A DNA stretch of 64,000 nt, taken from NCBI GenBank assembly GCA_046290815.1, contig JBKBUF010000002.1, positions 62,001 to 126,000 on the forward strand. Reading direction: 5' to 3'. This document shows positions 27,601 through 37,200 of this stretch, in pieces; position 1 is the stretch's first letter; every line of letters begins with the position of its first letter. Under the pieces are notes generated by a model. The model did not search any database, was not told where the DNA came from, and saw nothing but the letters and a program-made list of their open reading frames with translations. Source of the stretch: JBKBUF01 sp046290815. GTDB taxonomy: Bacteria > Bacteroidota > Bacteroidia > Cytophagales > Cytophagaceae. The position numbers and the translations under genes are program-made.

Positions 27601-29700
27601 TTGACCTCCTGTAGCAATGGTTACATTGCCGGACAAAGAAGCTACAGCATTGTTGGCACAAATGCTAATGTCAGGTCCTGCATTAACAACAGGAGCTGGT
27701 GTAATGGTTATTACCATTTCATCTGATACCGGGTTACAATTTCCGTTTCCGGTGGAAGTGAGAATAAGTGTAGCTTTCCCTACTGCAATCTCTTCCGCCG
27801 ATGGAGTATATGTAATGGTTAATGCAGAAGCAGAAGGGGCAAATGTTCCCTTACCTCCTGACCATTGACCTCCTGTAGCAATGGTGACAGAGCCGGTAAT
27901 TTGAATTGAAGGATTATTAGCGCAGACCGTTAAGTCAGGACCGGCATTAACAACGGGTGCAGGAGTAATTGTGACCTGCATTATATCGAAAACAGGATTG
28001 CATTGTCCGTTGCCTGTTGAAGTTAATCTTAAAGTAACAGTACCTGCATTGATTTCAGAAAGAGAAGGTGTGTATGTAGCATTTAAGACATTGGCATTAG
28101 GAGAAAAAGTACCTGTCCCTCCTGTCCATCTACCTCCGGTGGCCACAGTAACAGTTCCGTTTAAGACTAATTGTGGTCTGTTGGCACATATAGTTTGATC
28201 CGGTCCTGCATCTACAACAGGTGCAGGTGTTATATTTACAATAATTTCGTCCGAAACCGGCAAGCAGGGTCCATTATTTGTAGAAGTAAGTGTTAGTGCT
28301 ACTGATCCTGCCAAAGCCTCATTGGATGTAGGAATGTATGTGGCATTCAATGCATCCCTGGAAGGTGAAAATGTTCCTGCTCCGCCTGTCCATGTTCCAC
28401 CACCGGCATTTAAAACCGATCCGTTTAACAATACTGTATTATTATTGGCACAAACTGTAATATCAGGGCCGGCATTAACAATAGGCGAAGGGAGTATATT
28501 GATGACAACGGTATCTCGGGCGGGAGGACAACTTCCATTTCCGGTAGTAGTTAAAATTAGTGTTGCACGACCTGCAGCAATTTCTGCAGCCGAAGGTGTA
28601 TAAGTGACATTCAAAGTTACATCTGAAGGAGAAAAAGTGCCTCCCCCTCCTGACCATTGCCCACCGGTAGCTGCTGTGACAGATCCGTTTAAATGAACAT
28701 CAGGATTATTGGCACAGGAAGTCAGATCAGGTCCTGCATTGGCAGTAATAGGGGAATGAAATGCAGTGACTGTTGTACTTGCGGATGCGCCGGGGCAACT
28801 GGTCGAATCAGTTACTGTAACCGAGTAAGTTCCTTCGCCTACAGTGATGGACTGATTCCTTGATCCATTACTCCACAAATACCTGTAGGGCGGCGCACCA
28901 CCCGTTGCATGAGCTGTAAGTGTTATGTTGCTTCCGCCATAACAAATGGTGGGTTCCAAAGGCAGAATGTCAACCCTTTTATCATTTACAAAATATACAC
29001 GGGTAGTTTTTGTAACAAGTTCTGAATTACAACCTCCGGCAGGAATACCACTCACCTGATAGTCAACATAAGGAGGAGCACCAACCTGGTAAGTTGCAGT
29101 AACAACACTACACGCCTGTGTGCAACTCAGATAACTGTTGTGAGTTGCATTATATAGAACCGAAGTCCACCTGATTGTACTTAACTGAAAACCTTGCGCA
29201 GAAAGAGTTGCACTGCAACCATCACTTACAGTTATTGGGGGCGAAACATTAGGTTTTGGTATAGAAGTAATAGCGTAAGTATTAGGATTGTTTCCAGGCT
29301 TACAAAAGGTGAGCCTATGAGGACCCGCGCCGTTCAGACAGATATTTTCCCCTACCATATGGTAAGGGCCGCAATTAATCTGATATCCTAATGAACCTGG
29401 AGGTACGGCACCTGAGGCTATATCAAATCTGATACCCTGAGCATTGGTGTCAAGCGTAATCCAGAATTCCACGCAACGAATCGGGGGGCGTTCTGCAGGA
29501 TCTAAACCACAACATAAACCGCGCCTTACAGTTTGTGGACTTATATATACACCACCTGGCCTGCCAGTAAGGTCAACAATAAAACTTGGAGTGGTATTGT
29601 CACAAGGAATGCCATACTGTCCGTATACATCATATTGGAAAATAAAGAACAGTCCCAATAATAGCCTATGGGATATTTTTACCAGCTGAAAATATTTCAC
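21655..29700 (-). CDS. Giant type IX-secreted surface protein, 24 repeats, gliding-motility CTD (cassette B)
   Basis: 2681 residues. A signal peptide (about 1-27) precedes a Cys-rich N-terminal domain ('GLCCGLDPAERPPIRCVEFW', 'GYQINCGPYHMVGENIC') up to about residue 245. One SprB-type repeat follows at about 255-312 ('GGAPPYRYLWSNGSRNQSI', 'GTYSVTVTDSTSCPG'). Twenty-four repeats of about 88 residues run from about 318 to 2430, each with NAGPD...C and W(S/T)(G/S) signatures. A partly Ig-like end segment leads to the gliding-motility type B sorting domain from about 2588 ('VPNIFTPNKDGHNDGF', 'FNRWGEVIFHSEDP', 'MPNGTYPWILYYEG'). The protein should be exported by the type IX system with its PorP/SprF partner and act at the surface, by analogy with the SprB adhesin used in gliding. 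Its true ligand is unknown. Confidence 0.92.
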   Translation of the reverse strand: MKYFQLVKISHRLLLGLFFIFQYDVYGQYGIPCDNTTPSFIVDLTGRPGGVYISPQTVRRGLCCGLDPAERPPIRCVEFWITLDTNAQGIRFDIASGAVPPGSLGYQINCGPYHMVGENICLNGAGPHRLTFCKPGNNPNTYAITSIPKPNVSPPITVSDGCSATLSAQGFQLSTIRWTSVLYNATHNSYLSCTQACSVVTATYQVGAPPYVDYQVSGIPAGGCNSELVTKTTRVYFVNDKRVDILPLEPTICYGGSNITLTAHATGGAPPYRYLWSNGSRNQSITVGEGTYSVTVTDSTSCPGASASTTVTAFHSPITANAGPDLTSCANNPDVHLNGSVTAATGGQWSGGGGTFSPSDVTLNVTYTPSAAEIAAGRATLILTTTGNGSCPPARDTVVINILPSPIVNAGPDITVCANNNTVLLNGSVLNAGGGTWTGGAGTFSPSRDALNATYIPTSNEALAGSVALTLTSTNNGPCLPVSDEIIVNITPAPVVDAGPDQTICANRPQLVLNGTVTVATGGRWTGGTGTFSPNANVLNATYTPSLSEINAGTVTLRLTSTGNGQCNPVFDIMQVTITPAPVVNAGPDLTVCANNPSIQITGSVTIATGGQWSGGKGTFAPSASALTITYTPSAEEIAVGKATLILTSTGNGNCNPVSDEMVITITPAPVVNAGPDISICANNAVASLSGNVTIATGGQWVGGNGTFSPGRNNLSTQYTPTATEIINRSVTLTLISTGNGNCLPVSDEILINITDAPVVDAGPDQNICGNTSSASLSGTVTVATGGTWTSSGAGTFSPSANNLSTAYNPTTADVSNGHVILTLTSTGNGNCRPVSDQARINLSPMPIVNAGPNRSICADANSVNITGTVTNAGGGTWTTSGSGSFSPTPDNLNVNYIPSLTDKGNGSVTLILTSTGNGVCPAQTSSMVLTITPAPTVVVPDDISICRDVNNVHLTSVITVATGVSWTSSGSGTFVPSNFVLNPTYVPSTADKTSGSVTLTATTTGNGTCNPVSDQVIITFTPTPTVNAGPDITVCSDNPGVSINASVNIATGVSWTGGAGTFSPDRNALNISYTPTASEMTAGAVTLRAITTGNGTCLPVTDEMVITINRAPTVNAGPDQTLCGSVTSAELNGIVQNANSVSWTHNGSGSFTPSGNVASTRYNISSDDLDQGSVSFTLTVTGAPGCNPVSDNIVISFAESPEIDAGPDINVCEFNVPVYLNAAGTPGRWTGGNGSFSPDNERLNTAYLPTEDEINTGVTLTITTNPTEFCPEVSDQVNITFTKAPIVSAGSDLTVCADTAGVRIQGSLTGSSTSVWSANGTGTISPNNNSLVITYVPSAADINSGKVTLYLTSTGVSICEPVSAQMELTITPAPTVNAGFDRIICADSREVNLSGNVTIAEGAIWTTISGTGNFTPDNNLTTTYHVTDQDTTNKSVVLRLTTTGNGNCKPVRDDVMITITPVPYASAGSDISVCRDVQSIPLSGNIGHSGGGVWSSAGSGIFIPGVHSLNTTYYPSATDKDQGNVLLSLTTSSNGNCNAVTNNILLTFTPVPVVTPGSDITVCADSAFVQLSGNVTIATGGSWTTSGTGTFSASNQLQTNYNISNQDRNNGTVTLSLTSTGNGTCNPITQSLRLFITPVPTINAGNDQTICADNREVSLFGSVTVATGGEWHTSGSGQFHPDHFRLNTIYIPSDADTAARLVKLAIVSTGNGSCKPVSDTMNLIITPVPVVNPGTLADICADSSYIRLSGSVAIATGGIWSTSGTGNFSPSSTVLNASYIPSETDKSSGSVLLTLTSTGNGNCKPVTASTPLTILPRPIADAGTDQTICADAGSVNLGGGVIRATGGMWTTTGSGSFDPSASELFTRYIISDQDTAAGRVKMYLTTTGTGLCKPVRDSVEIFITPAPSIEAGTDRLICAADAGVNLSGSVTVATSGYWITSGSGTFSPSEQGLNVQYVPSITDKAEGNVYLFFHSTGHGTCRAIKDSLQISFSPIPQVTGSSASICADNAGAELISTFSNAAGVVWSTSGSGSFSPDPTTANPTYLPSITDFANVNVTVSVSTTGNGACPPAVRNIPILIRPRPSADAGPDQQVCEDTEMVQLEGTVQNAGGGIWSQNGAGSFSPSASGLTTSYVVSQHDRENGSIKLYFTTTGNNGCEPKTDSLIVTLVPSPEVEVGEDQRICPGQSSINLTSIFANAGGVQWSTSGNGNFTAQNAAQTQYNLTTADSLAGMIKIYVVTTQNGLCQPVYDSLEVRYFPLPTVSAGGDQSVCRDAPAVAFFGDITVASSAIWSTTGTGTFSNPSSLLTYYEPSIEDKDNGKVTLILTSVLGNTCKQVIDSTDLFITPVPVPTAGPDITVCRDTDVILLNGSVTNASGGNWMTLGSGQFLPDENTLTATYVISDQDKNRGEAVLVLSTTGNNGCSNLDSVIVTIFPVPDLRLENIPACIGDIVYLNARPTNISGNANPVYTWYKNNQVIDFTGSEYSTTTDGFYKVEYTLGSCIRRDSSLVSFHPYPKPNADIKITFCKETQNTVKISAGPGHHYLWTGSGNTGMIEEVGEPGLYSVKVFNEHNCGVMDTVLVVDVCPPRVSVPNIFTPNKDGHNDGFITFSKYLKTYKLLIFNRWGEVIFHSEDPKEGWDGTYRGEDMPNGTYPWILYYEGNTEQNAGPFQMEGSVTLDR
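22396..28750 (-). repeat. 24 tandem about 88-residue repeats in giant B
   Basis: Repeat openings read in order include NAGPDLTSCANN, NAGPDITVCANN, DAGPDQTICANR and further variants, up to TAGPDITVCRDT. Certain units are distinctive and recur at the same position in giant C: unit 10 (LCG), unit 17 (NPGTL..IC) and unit 20, which has lost the NAGPD motif. The repeats are clear in protein but diverged in DNA. Confidence 0.88.
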
Positions 29701-30052
29701 AATAATCGTAGAATTATTCCTATAAGAATTTATTTAGGTTAAAATTCCAACAGCGTGCTTTTCCTGTTGTAATATTTTTGAAACTTTCTTTAAAAAAGAA
29801 AGGTCTGAATAATCTGGCAAAACCGGGTATTTCTTGAATATATAATTAATCAAAATTAAACTAATTTTTAAAATTATTATTGGAATCATCCTATTATTTA
29901 TGAACAATATAATTAATATTGTAGAAAATAGGATTTTTTCATGTGTTCAAATTTTTCCAAATTAAACCTTTAAAAGGTTTAAATCTGAAGTAATAAACCT
30001 TACGGAATTTAATAAAAAAGGTGGGAAAATTATCCAGGTTTTAAAAGTACTA
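29701..30052. other. 352-bp intergenic region upstream of cassette B
   Basis: No gene is seen. It holds the shared element at 29871-29902 and an AT-rich palindrome (TTAAACCTTT at 29962-29971 and its complement at 29973-29982). The porP gene of cassette C ends at 30053 and giant B starts at 29700, so this region must carry the cassette B promoter and probably the end of the upstream transcript. Confidence 0.55.
29871..29902 (-). promoter_or_regulatory. Shared upstream element, copy B
   Basis: Plus-strand reading gives TATTGGAATCAT, one variable base, CTATT and ATTTATG. It matches the copy at 11664-11694 with two substitutions and one inserted base. It lies about 171 bp before the giant B start codon, whereas copy A lies 35-65 bp before giant A. 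Confidence 0.5.
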
Positions 30053-31078
30053 TTAAAATGTCGGACAAGGCAACACCTTCATAGGACCTTTCTTCTTTTT
30101 GAACAGATATGTAATATTCAATTCGTGTGCTCCTGCAGTTCTTGCTGTATGAAGTCTGCTCACTGTAAAATCGTAGCTATAACTAAGTCTGAAATCCCGG
30201 ATTCTCCAGCCGATAATGCCTATAATGGCTTCGTTATTCTGAATTCTGCTTTCGTATCGTTTAAATGGAATACCTCTATACCATATTCCGAAAAGTATTT
30301 CATTATACAGGATATACAACCCTGCATCTGTCTGATCAGACATACCCTGAAACTTATAATGGACAGTTGGAATAATAAAAAACGTATTATCCATATGCCC
30401 CATATGTTCCCTCAGCCCTCCTTGTGATATGATGAATTTGTATCCTGCAGTAAAACTGTGTTTGGCAGGCAAGACACTTCTTTGCATCTCCTGAAAAGCC
30501 TGATTAGGTGTATTTAAATGATGCCCTGCATAGGAAATCCAAAAATGTTTAGAATAAAATACTCCTCCTGCTCCTACATCCGGAAGACCTTTTCTTCTGT
30601 TTTCTTTCAAAGGATCAGTACTTCCGTTACCATTCAAGCCCTGGTCATCATACTGATCAGGAAAGTGGAGCTGCGAGTAATCTATAGTACGTGAGATATA
30701 CCCTAAATGAAGTCCGGGACGAAATGCTAATGAGTTGGAAATTGACAGATCATATGAATATTGAATGCTGAACTCTGTTGAACTTATTGTTCCTCTGCCC
30801 TGCACATCTCTGATCGCCATTACTCCAATACCGCTTCTGTATTTTTGTGAAAATGCATCGAAAGATAATAATGATGTAGTATATCTGGCATCTAAAGCAG
30901 GCCACTGAAGTCTTTGTTGAAATACAATACGATTAAAGAGAGAACTTCCGGCAAAAGCAGGATTCAGATATAATGGTGCTGCATAAAACTGTGAGAACTG
31001 AATATCCTGAGAAAACATAGGTGTACTTGCAAAGCAACAAATGCAAATCGCAAGAATTATAGCTGGTTTTTTCTTCAC
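30053..31078 (-). CDS. PorP/SprF family outer-membrane protein (cassette C)
   Basis: 341 residues. Signal peptide 'MKKKPAIILAICICCFAST', then 'QDIQFSQFYAAPLYLNPAFA' and a beta-barrel with 'SYSYDFTVSRLHTARTAG' and 'AHELNITYLF'. The C-terminus is MKVLPCPTF, sharing the L-P-C-P tail of the other two copies. Unlike them it is not at the 3' end of the giant operon. It is transcribed away from giant C across a short divergent region, so the two would be co-regulated from a shared promoter zone at most. Its likely partner is still giant C, because giants B and A have their own porP genes. It is closest in sequence to the cassette B copy. Confidence 0.92.
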   Translation of the reverse strand: MKKKPAIILAICICCFASTPMFSQDIQFSQFYAAPLYLNPAFAGSSLFNRIVFQQRLQWPALDARYTTSLLSFDAFSQKYRSGIGVMAIRDVQGRGTISSTEFSIQYSYDLSISNSLAFRPGLHLGYISRTIDYSQLHFPDQYDDQGLNGNGSTDPLKENRRKGLPDVGAGGVFYSKHFWISYAGHHLNTPNQAFQEMQRSVLPAKHSFTAGYKFIISQGGLREHMGHMDNTFFIIPTVHYKFQGMSDQTDAGLYILYNEILFGIWYRGIPFKRYESRIQNNEAIIGIIGWRIRDFRLSYSYDFTVSRLHTARTAGAHELNITYLFKKKKGPMKVLPCPTF

Positions 31079-31202
31079 GATCAGGTTGAGTTATATCCTT
31101 TAATTTTTTTAAACCTAAGGGATGAATTAATGTTAGTAGCCATAGAAGATTTATTTGTGTTGTAAGGGTAAAAATTTTCAACCGGCTATAATATTAAGTT
31201 AC

Positions 31203-34200
31203 ATGCTTAATAAAAGGAAAATTATTCTTTTGCCTGTAATGATTCTGATTAAATCATTACAAGCCTTTTCACAACCATGCGATGCCTCCACGCCAAGTTA
31301 TTCAGCTGATCTAACAGGTAAACCTGGTGGAGTATGGGTAAGTCCGCAAACAGTAAGAACCGGGCTTTGCTGTGGCCTGGACCCTAATGAAAAACCTCCT
31401 ATCAGATGTGTGGAATTCTGGATTACTCTGGATGAAAATGCTCAGGGAATCAGGTTTGAAATTGCCTCTGGTGCTATACCTCCGGGTGCATTGGGTTATC
31501 AGATCAATTGCGGACCTTATCATATGGTAGGTGAAAATATTTGCCTTGATGGTACAGGTCCACATAGACTTACATTTTGTAAGCCTGGTAACAATCCTAA
31601 TACGTATGCCATTACATCTATTCCTAAGCCAGGTGTTTCTCCTCCGGTAACAGTGAGTGACGGATGCAGTGCAACCTTGTCTGCCACTGGTTTTGAACCT
31701 TCTTCCATTACCTGGACTTCGGTTCCATTTAGTCAGGAATACAATGATTATTTAAGTTGTACCTCCGGTTGTACAACCACAACTGCTTTGTACAAAACAG
31801 GAGCACCTCCCTATATTGATTACCAGGTATCAGGAATACCTTTGGGCGGATGTACCACTTCGGTTGTTACCAGAATTACAAGAGTGTATTTTGTAAATGA
31901 TAAGCTTGCAGAAATACTTCCTAAAGAGCCGACAATTTGTTACGGAGGTACCAGCGCTACATTAACTGCCTATGGAAGCGGCGGTGCTCCTCCGTATAAA
32001 TATTTATGGAGTAACGGCGCAACTACACAATCCATTACTGTAGGTGAAGGTACATTTTGGGTTCATATCTCTGACACTACAAGCTGTCCGGCTGCGGCAG
32101 ATACCGTAACTGTTATTGCATATCACTCACCTATATTTGCCAATGCAGGTCCTGATCTTTACAGTTGTGCAAACAATCCTGAAGTAAATATTAATGCATC
32201 TGTCCAGGTAGCCACCGGTGGAAAATGGACAGGTGGGTCAGGTACTTTTATTCCTTCTGATACTTCCTTAACTGTAAGATATATTCCTTCTGCTTCTGAA
32301 ATTACAGCGGGATCTGTTACTCTTACTTTAACCACAACAGGCAACAGATCATGTCCTGCCCATTCTGATCAGATGACCATTTTTATTGCCCCTTCTCCCG
32401 TTGTAAATGCAGGTTCAGATATTACTGTCTGTGCAAACAATAATGCAGCTCGCCTTTCAAGCTCTTTTTCAAATGCAGGAGGGGTTGTTTGGTCAGGAGG
32501 ATCAGGCCAGTTTACACCAGGCAGAACCAGTTTAACCCCAACTTATATTCCATCAGATGATGAAGTCGTTTCCGGTACTGTTTTGCTAACGCTTACAACG
32601 ACAGGTAATGGAAATTGTATTCCTGTGTCTGATCAGATGCAGATTAACATCACACCTGCTCCGGTGGTAAGTGCAGGTCCGGATATAACGGTATGCGCAA
32701 ATAATAATACTGTTCCTTTAAATGGCTCCGTTACAGTTGCTGCCGGAGGTACCTGGTCAGGAGGAAATGGTGTATTTTCTCCCGGCAGAAATGCTCTGAA
32801 CACCTCCTATCAGCCTTCTTTGTCAGAAATTGAATCCGGTTCAGTTACCTTAACTTTAACCTCTACAGGAAACGGTTTGTGTAATCCTGTTTCAGATGAA
32901 GTTGTAGTATCCATCACTCCTGCTCCCACCATTAATGCCGGGCCGGATAGAATTGTATGTGCTAATAATGCAGATATAATCCTCAACGGTTCAGTGACGG
33001 TCGCAGGTGGTGTTTTATGGTCGGGAGGAACAGGAACGTTTTCACCTTCTGCCAATGTACTGAATGCAACCTACAGTCCATCTTCAGCAGAAATTATTTC
33101 AGGATTTGCAGAGCTGGTGCTGACATCAACAAATAACGGGCAATGCAATCCTGTTCAGGATAAAATGATAATGCAGATAACACCTGCGCCTGAGGTGAAC
33201 ACAGGTCCTGATATCGATATCTGCGCCAATAATGCAAGAGCGGATTTACATGGAACCGTAACTGTGTCGGGAGGATTAAAATGGAACGGTGGTACAGGCA
33301 CCTTTTTCCCAAATGATACCAGCCCACAGATACAATATACACCATCTGCATTTGAAATCAATTCCGGTTCAGTTACGTTAATGCTTGTTTCAACCAACAA
33401 CGGGAATTGCCTTCCTGTATTCGATGAAGTTTTGATTACCATTACACCCTCTCCTGTAGTTGATGCAGGGGAAGACAGAAATATTTGTGCAAACAGCAGT
33501 TCAGTTGTTTTATCCGGGACTGTTCAAATAGCCGGTTCTGCATTCTGGAGTTCTTCCGGTACCGGGGAATTTGTTCCTTCGGCTAATGACTTAAATGCGT
33601 CGTATATCCCTTCCCCTGCCGATACAGCATCCAAAATTGTGGTATTGACTCTTACATCAGCTGATAATGGCAAATGTATACCTGTAAGTGATAACATGCA
33701 GATATCGATACGACCTATGCCCGTAGCATATGCAGGTCCTGATATGTATATATGTGCAGACGCACCAGGTGTTGCAATAAACGGCAACTATTATAATAGC
33801 AGTGGCGCAAGCTGGACATCCGGTGGAACCGGAATCATCACCCCTTCTGCTGATCAGAAAAGTATCGTTTACCTTCCTTCTGCTAATGGTCGAAATAATG
33901 GTACCGTAACTTTTACATATACCACAACCGGAAATGGTATATGTCCTGCAGTACAAGACCAGATGATTCTTTCTATTACTACTGATCCTGCATTGGATAT
34001 AGGTCCTGATATTTCAATTTGTAAAGACGCTGATGCGGTTGCTTTAAATGCAACCTATACAGTAGCTTCAGGGGTTCAATGGAACAGCAGTGGCTCCGGA
34101 AGTTTTGCTCCTGACAGATTTAACAATACACCTTCGTACATACCTTCTGTTGCTGACAGAGAAAACGGTTCAGTAACTATAACTGCAGTTACAACAGGGA

Positions 34201-37200
34201 ATGGTACATGTAATGCTGTAACGGATCAACTAAACATTACATTTACACCTGTACCTGTTATAAATGCAGGTGATGACAAGATTATTTGTGAAGACAATGC
34301 CGCAGTTTCACTTTCAGCCAGTGTATCGGTGGCAGAGGGCGGAAGCTGGATTGGAGGAAGCGGCAGTTTTCAACCGGATAGAAATAATTTAACTGTAACT
34401 TACATTCCTTCAAGTTCGGAAATACTTGCAGGATCTGTTAATCTATCAATAATTTCTACAGGTAACGGCACATGTAAACCGGTAACTGATAATATAAAAG
34501 TAATTATTAATAAAGCACCAAAAATTGATGCAGGAAACGATCAGAAACTTTGCGGAGATGTAAAGCAAATACAGTTAAACGCAGACACCTTGTTAGTTTC
34601 TCAGATTAATTGGACTACAACAGGCTCAGGAAATTTTGTTAACGGCAACTCCACACCTTCTATAATATATAATGTAACAGAGCAGGACACTTTAGCCGGT
34701 TCGATTAACTTTACAATTACTGCATCAGGAATGGAGTCGTGCATGCCGGTAACTGATAATATTACCGTTTTCTTTGCACAGGTACCAGAAGTGAATGCCG
34801 GACCTGATATAACGGTATGTAAAAACACTCTTCCTGTTTATATCCGCGCATCAGGCACGCCCGGAAAATGGACAGGAGGTACAGGAAGTTATTTTCCAAA
34901 TGATTCCATTTTGAATGTCAGTTATTATCCGGACCTGAATGAATTGAACACAGGTAGTGTTCAACTTACCATTACCAGCAAATCAGATCCGGTATGCCCT
35001 CCGGCTTCTGATGAAATTGTAATATTTTTTCAGGAGGCACCGGTTGTATCTGCAGGAGATGATGTGACAGTTTGCGCGGATACAGAAGGTATTAACTTAA
35101 ACGGGACATTGTCAAATGTTCCGGGAGCAATATGGACAGGAAATGGTTCCGGCCAATTTATTGCTGATGCCCGGGACTTATCTGTTACCTACATACCCTC
35201 CCCACAGGATCTGATTTCAGGAACAGTAAATATAATTCTTATTTCAGATGCATATGAGGCTTGTGCATCTGAAGCGGATGAAATGCAAATAACAATTACT
35301 CCTGCTCCTGAAATAAATGCCGGATTTGACAGAAATATCTGCGCTGATGCTGGTCAAATTGTGTTAAACGGAACTGTAAATATTGCATCAGGCGGAACCT
35401 GGAACACTACAGGTACAGGTAGTTTTAATCTTTCTGTGAATGATCTTATCACCACTTATATAATATCTGATCAGGATACAGCTTTACAGCAATTGAACTT
35501 TCAACTGGTAAGTACAGGAAACGGAAATTGTAAACCTGTAACTGATGAAGTAACAATTAACATCTTTCCTGCTCCTGTAGTATTTGCGGGAAATGATATC
35601 AGCATTTGCAGAGATGTTAACAGAATTCAGCTATCGGGTACAGTAATACATGCAGGCGGAGGAATCTGGAGCAGTAACGGATCAGGGATATTTTCTCCTG
35701 ATGCATACAGATTAAATCCTGAATATTTTCCATCAGCAAATGACAAAACAGCCGGTAACATTGTCCTTACCTTAACCTCAGATCAAAACGGATTATGTAA
35801 TGCTGTTTCTGACAATCTGGTGCTTCAGTTTACTGACAGACCAACTGTAAATGCCGGTCCGGATCAGAGTATTTGTGCAGATACAACATATATAAACCTA
35901 AATGCAGAGGTAACCATAGCATCGGGAGTGTCCTGGTCTTCATCAGGAACAGGAATATTTGAAGCATCTACTCAAAATAATACAAAATATTATTTCAGTT
36001 CAGAAGATTTGAGCAGGAATAATATTTTCCTTTATGCCGGTTCAACAGGTAACGGCACTTGTTTTCCTGTACATGATACTATAAGAATAAGTATTGCCCC
36101 AGCTCCTTTGGCAAATGCAGGATCTGACAAAATTTTATGTGCTGATACAAGAGACCTGTTATTATCAGGAATAATTAATAATGCAGGAGGAGGTACATGG
36201 CAAACAGAAGGTACAGGATCATTTGAACCGGGTACTTTTTCAGTAAATACAATTTATAAAATTTCTGATAGTGATACTTCAACCGGAAACTTAAAGTTTA
36301 CCCTTACTACTACAGGCAATGGGTTATGCAAGCCTGTTACAGATACTTTGCATTTGATAATAACACCGGTACCTGTAGCTAATCCCGGCACACTACCTCC
36401 TATATGTGAAGATTCACAATTTATTCCTTTGAATGGCAGTGTTGCTATCGCAACCGGAGGAACATGGAGCAGTTCAGGCATCGGTACATTTATATCTTCT
36501 GCATCAGATTTAAATGCAAGTTATTTCATTAGTGAAAATGACAGGTACAATAAGAAAGCTATACTTACATTAACTACTACAGGTAACGGCCTATGCAAAC
36601 CTGTAAGTTCACAAGTTGAATTAAATATGGACGCAGGTCCGATAGCCTTTGCCGGCGAAAACAGAAAAATATGTGCAGATGCAGAATATACAGATCTGAC
36701 AGGTTCATTTCAAATTGCAGGAGGGGCAAAATGGAGTTCAACGGGAACCGGTTATTTTGTTCCTGATGAAAATGACATGAATGCCAAATATTTCCTCTCA
36801 GTAAATGATACAGCAAGCAGGCAGGTAACAATTTATCTTGAAACAGTAGAAAATGGTTTATGTAGCCCAGCCAAAGATTCCGTGCTTGTCGAAATTAGTC
36901 CTGCACCTATAATAAATTCAGGAAATGATAAAGAAATTTGTAAAACAGAAACTCAGGTTCAATTAAATGCTTCCGTTTATATTTCAACGGGGGCAACCTG
37001 GATAACCCGGGGATCAGGCAGCTTTCTGTCCAATGGTTTAAATGCTACATATCAACCATCCATAGCGGATAAAGAAGCAGGTAAAACCATACTATTGGTA
37101 ACCAGCACCGGCAATGGATTATGTAAGCCTGTCACAGATACTTTGATATTATCCTACAGGGATGTTCCGGCATTAAAAGCATTAACTTCGGCAATTTGTG

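Noticed and set aside
22396..28750. Many long open frames on the plus strand opposite giant B (for example 24914-25159, 25430-25696)
   Set aside because: They recur at repeat spacing and read like back-translations of the repeat (V.T.TG.. patterns). They are by-products of codon bias in the antisense repeats, not genes.
29962..29982. AT-rich palindrome TTAAACCTTT-A-AAAGGTTTAA
   Set aside because: It could be a terminator for porP of cassette C, but it is 70 bp after the gene, AT-rich and lacks a clear T-tract on the right side, so no feature was called.
31155..31202. TTG start for giant C
   Set aside because: The ATG at 31203 opens a typical signal peptide; the 16 extra codons have no support.
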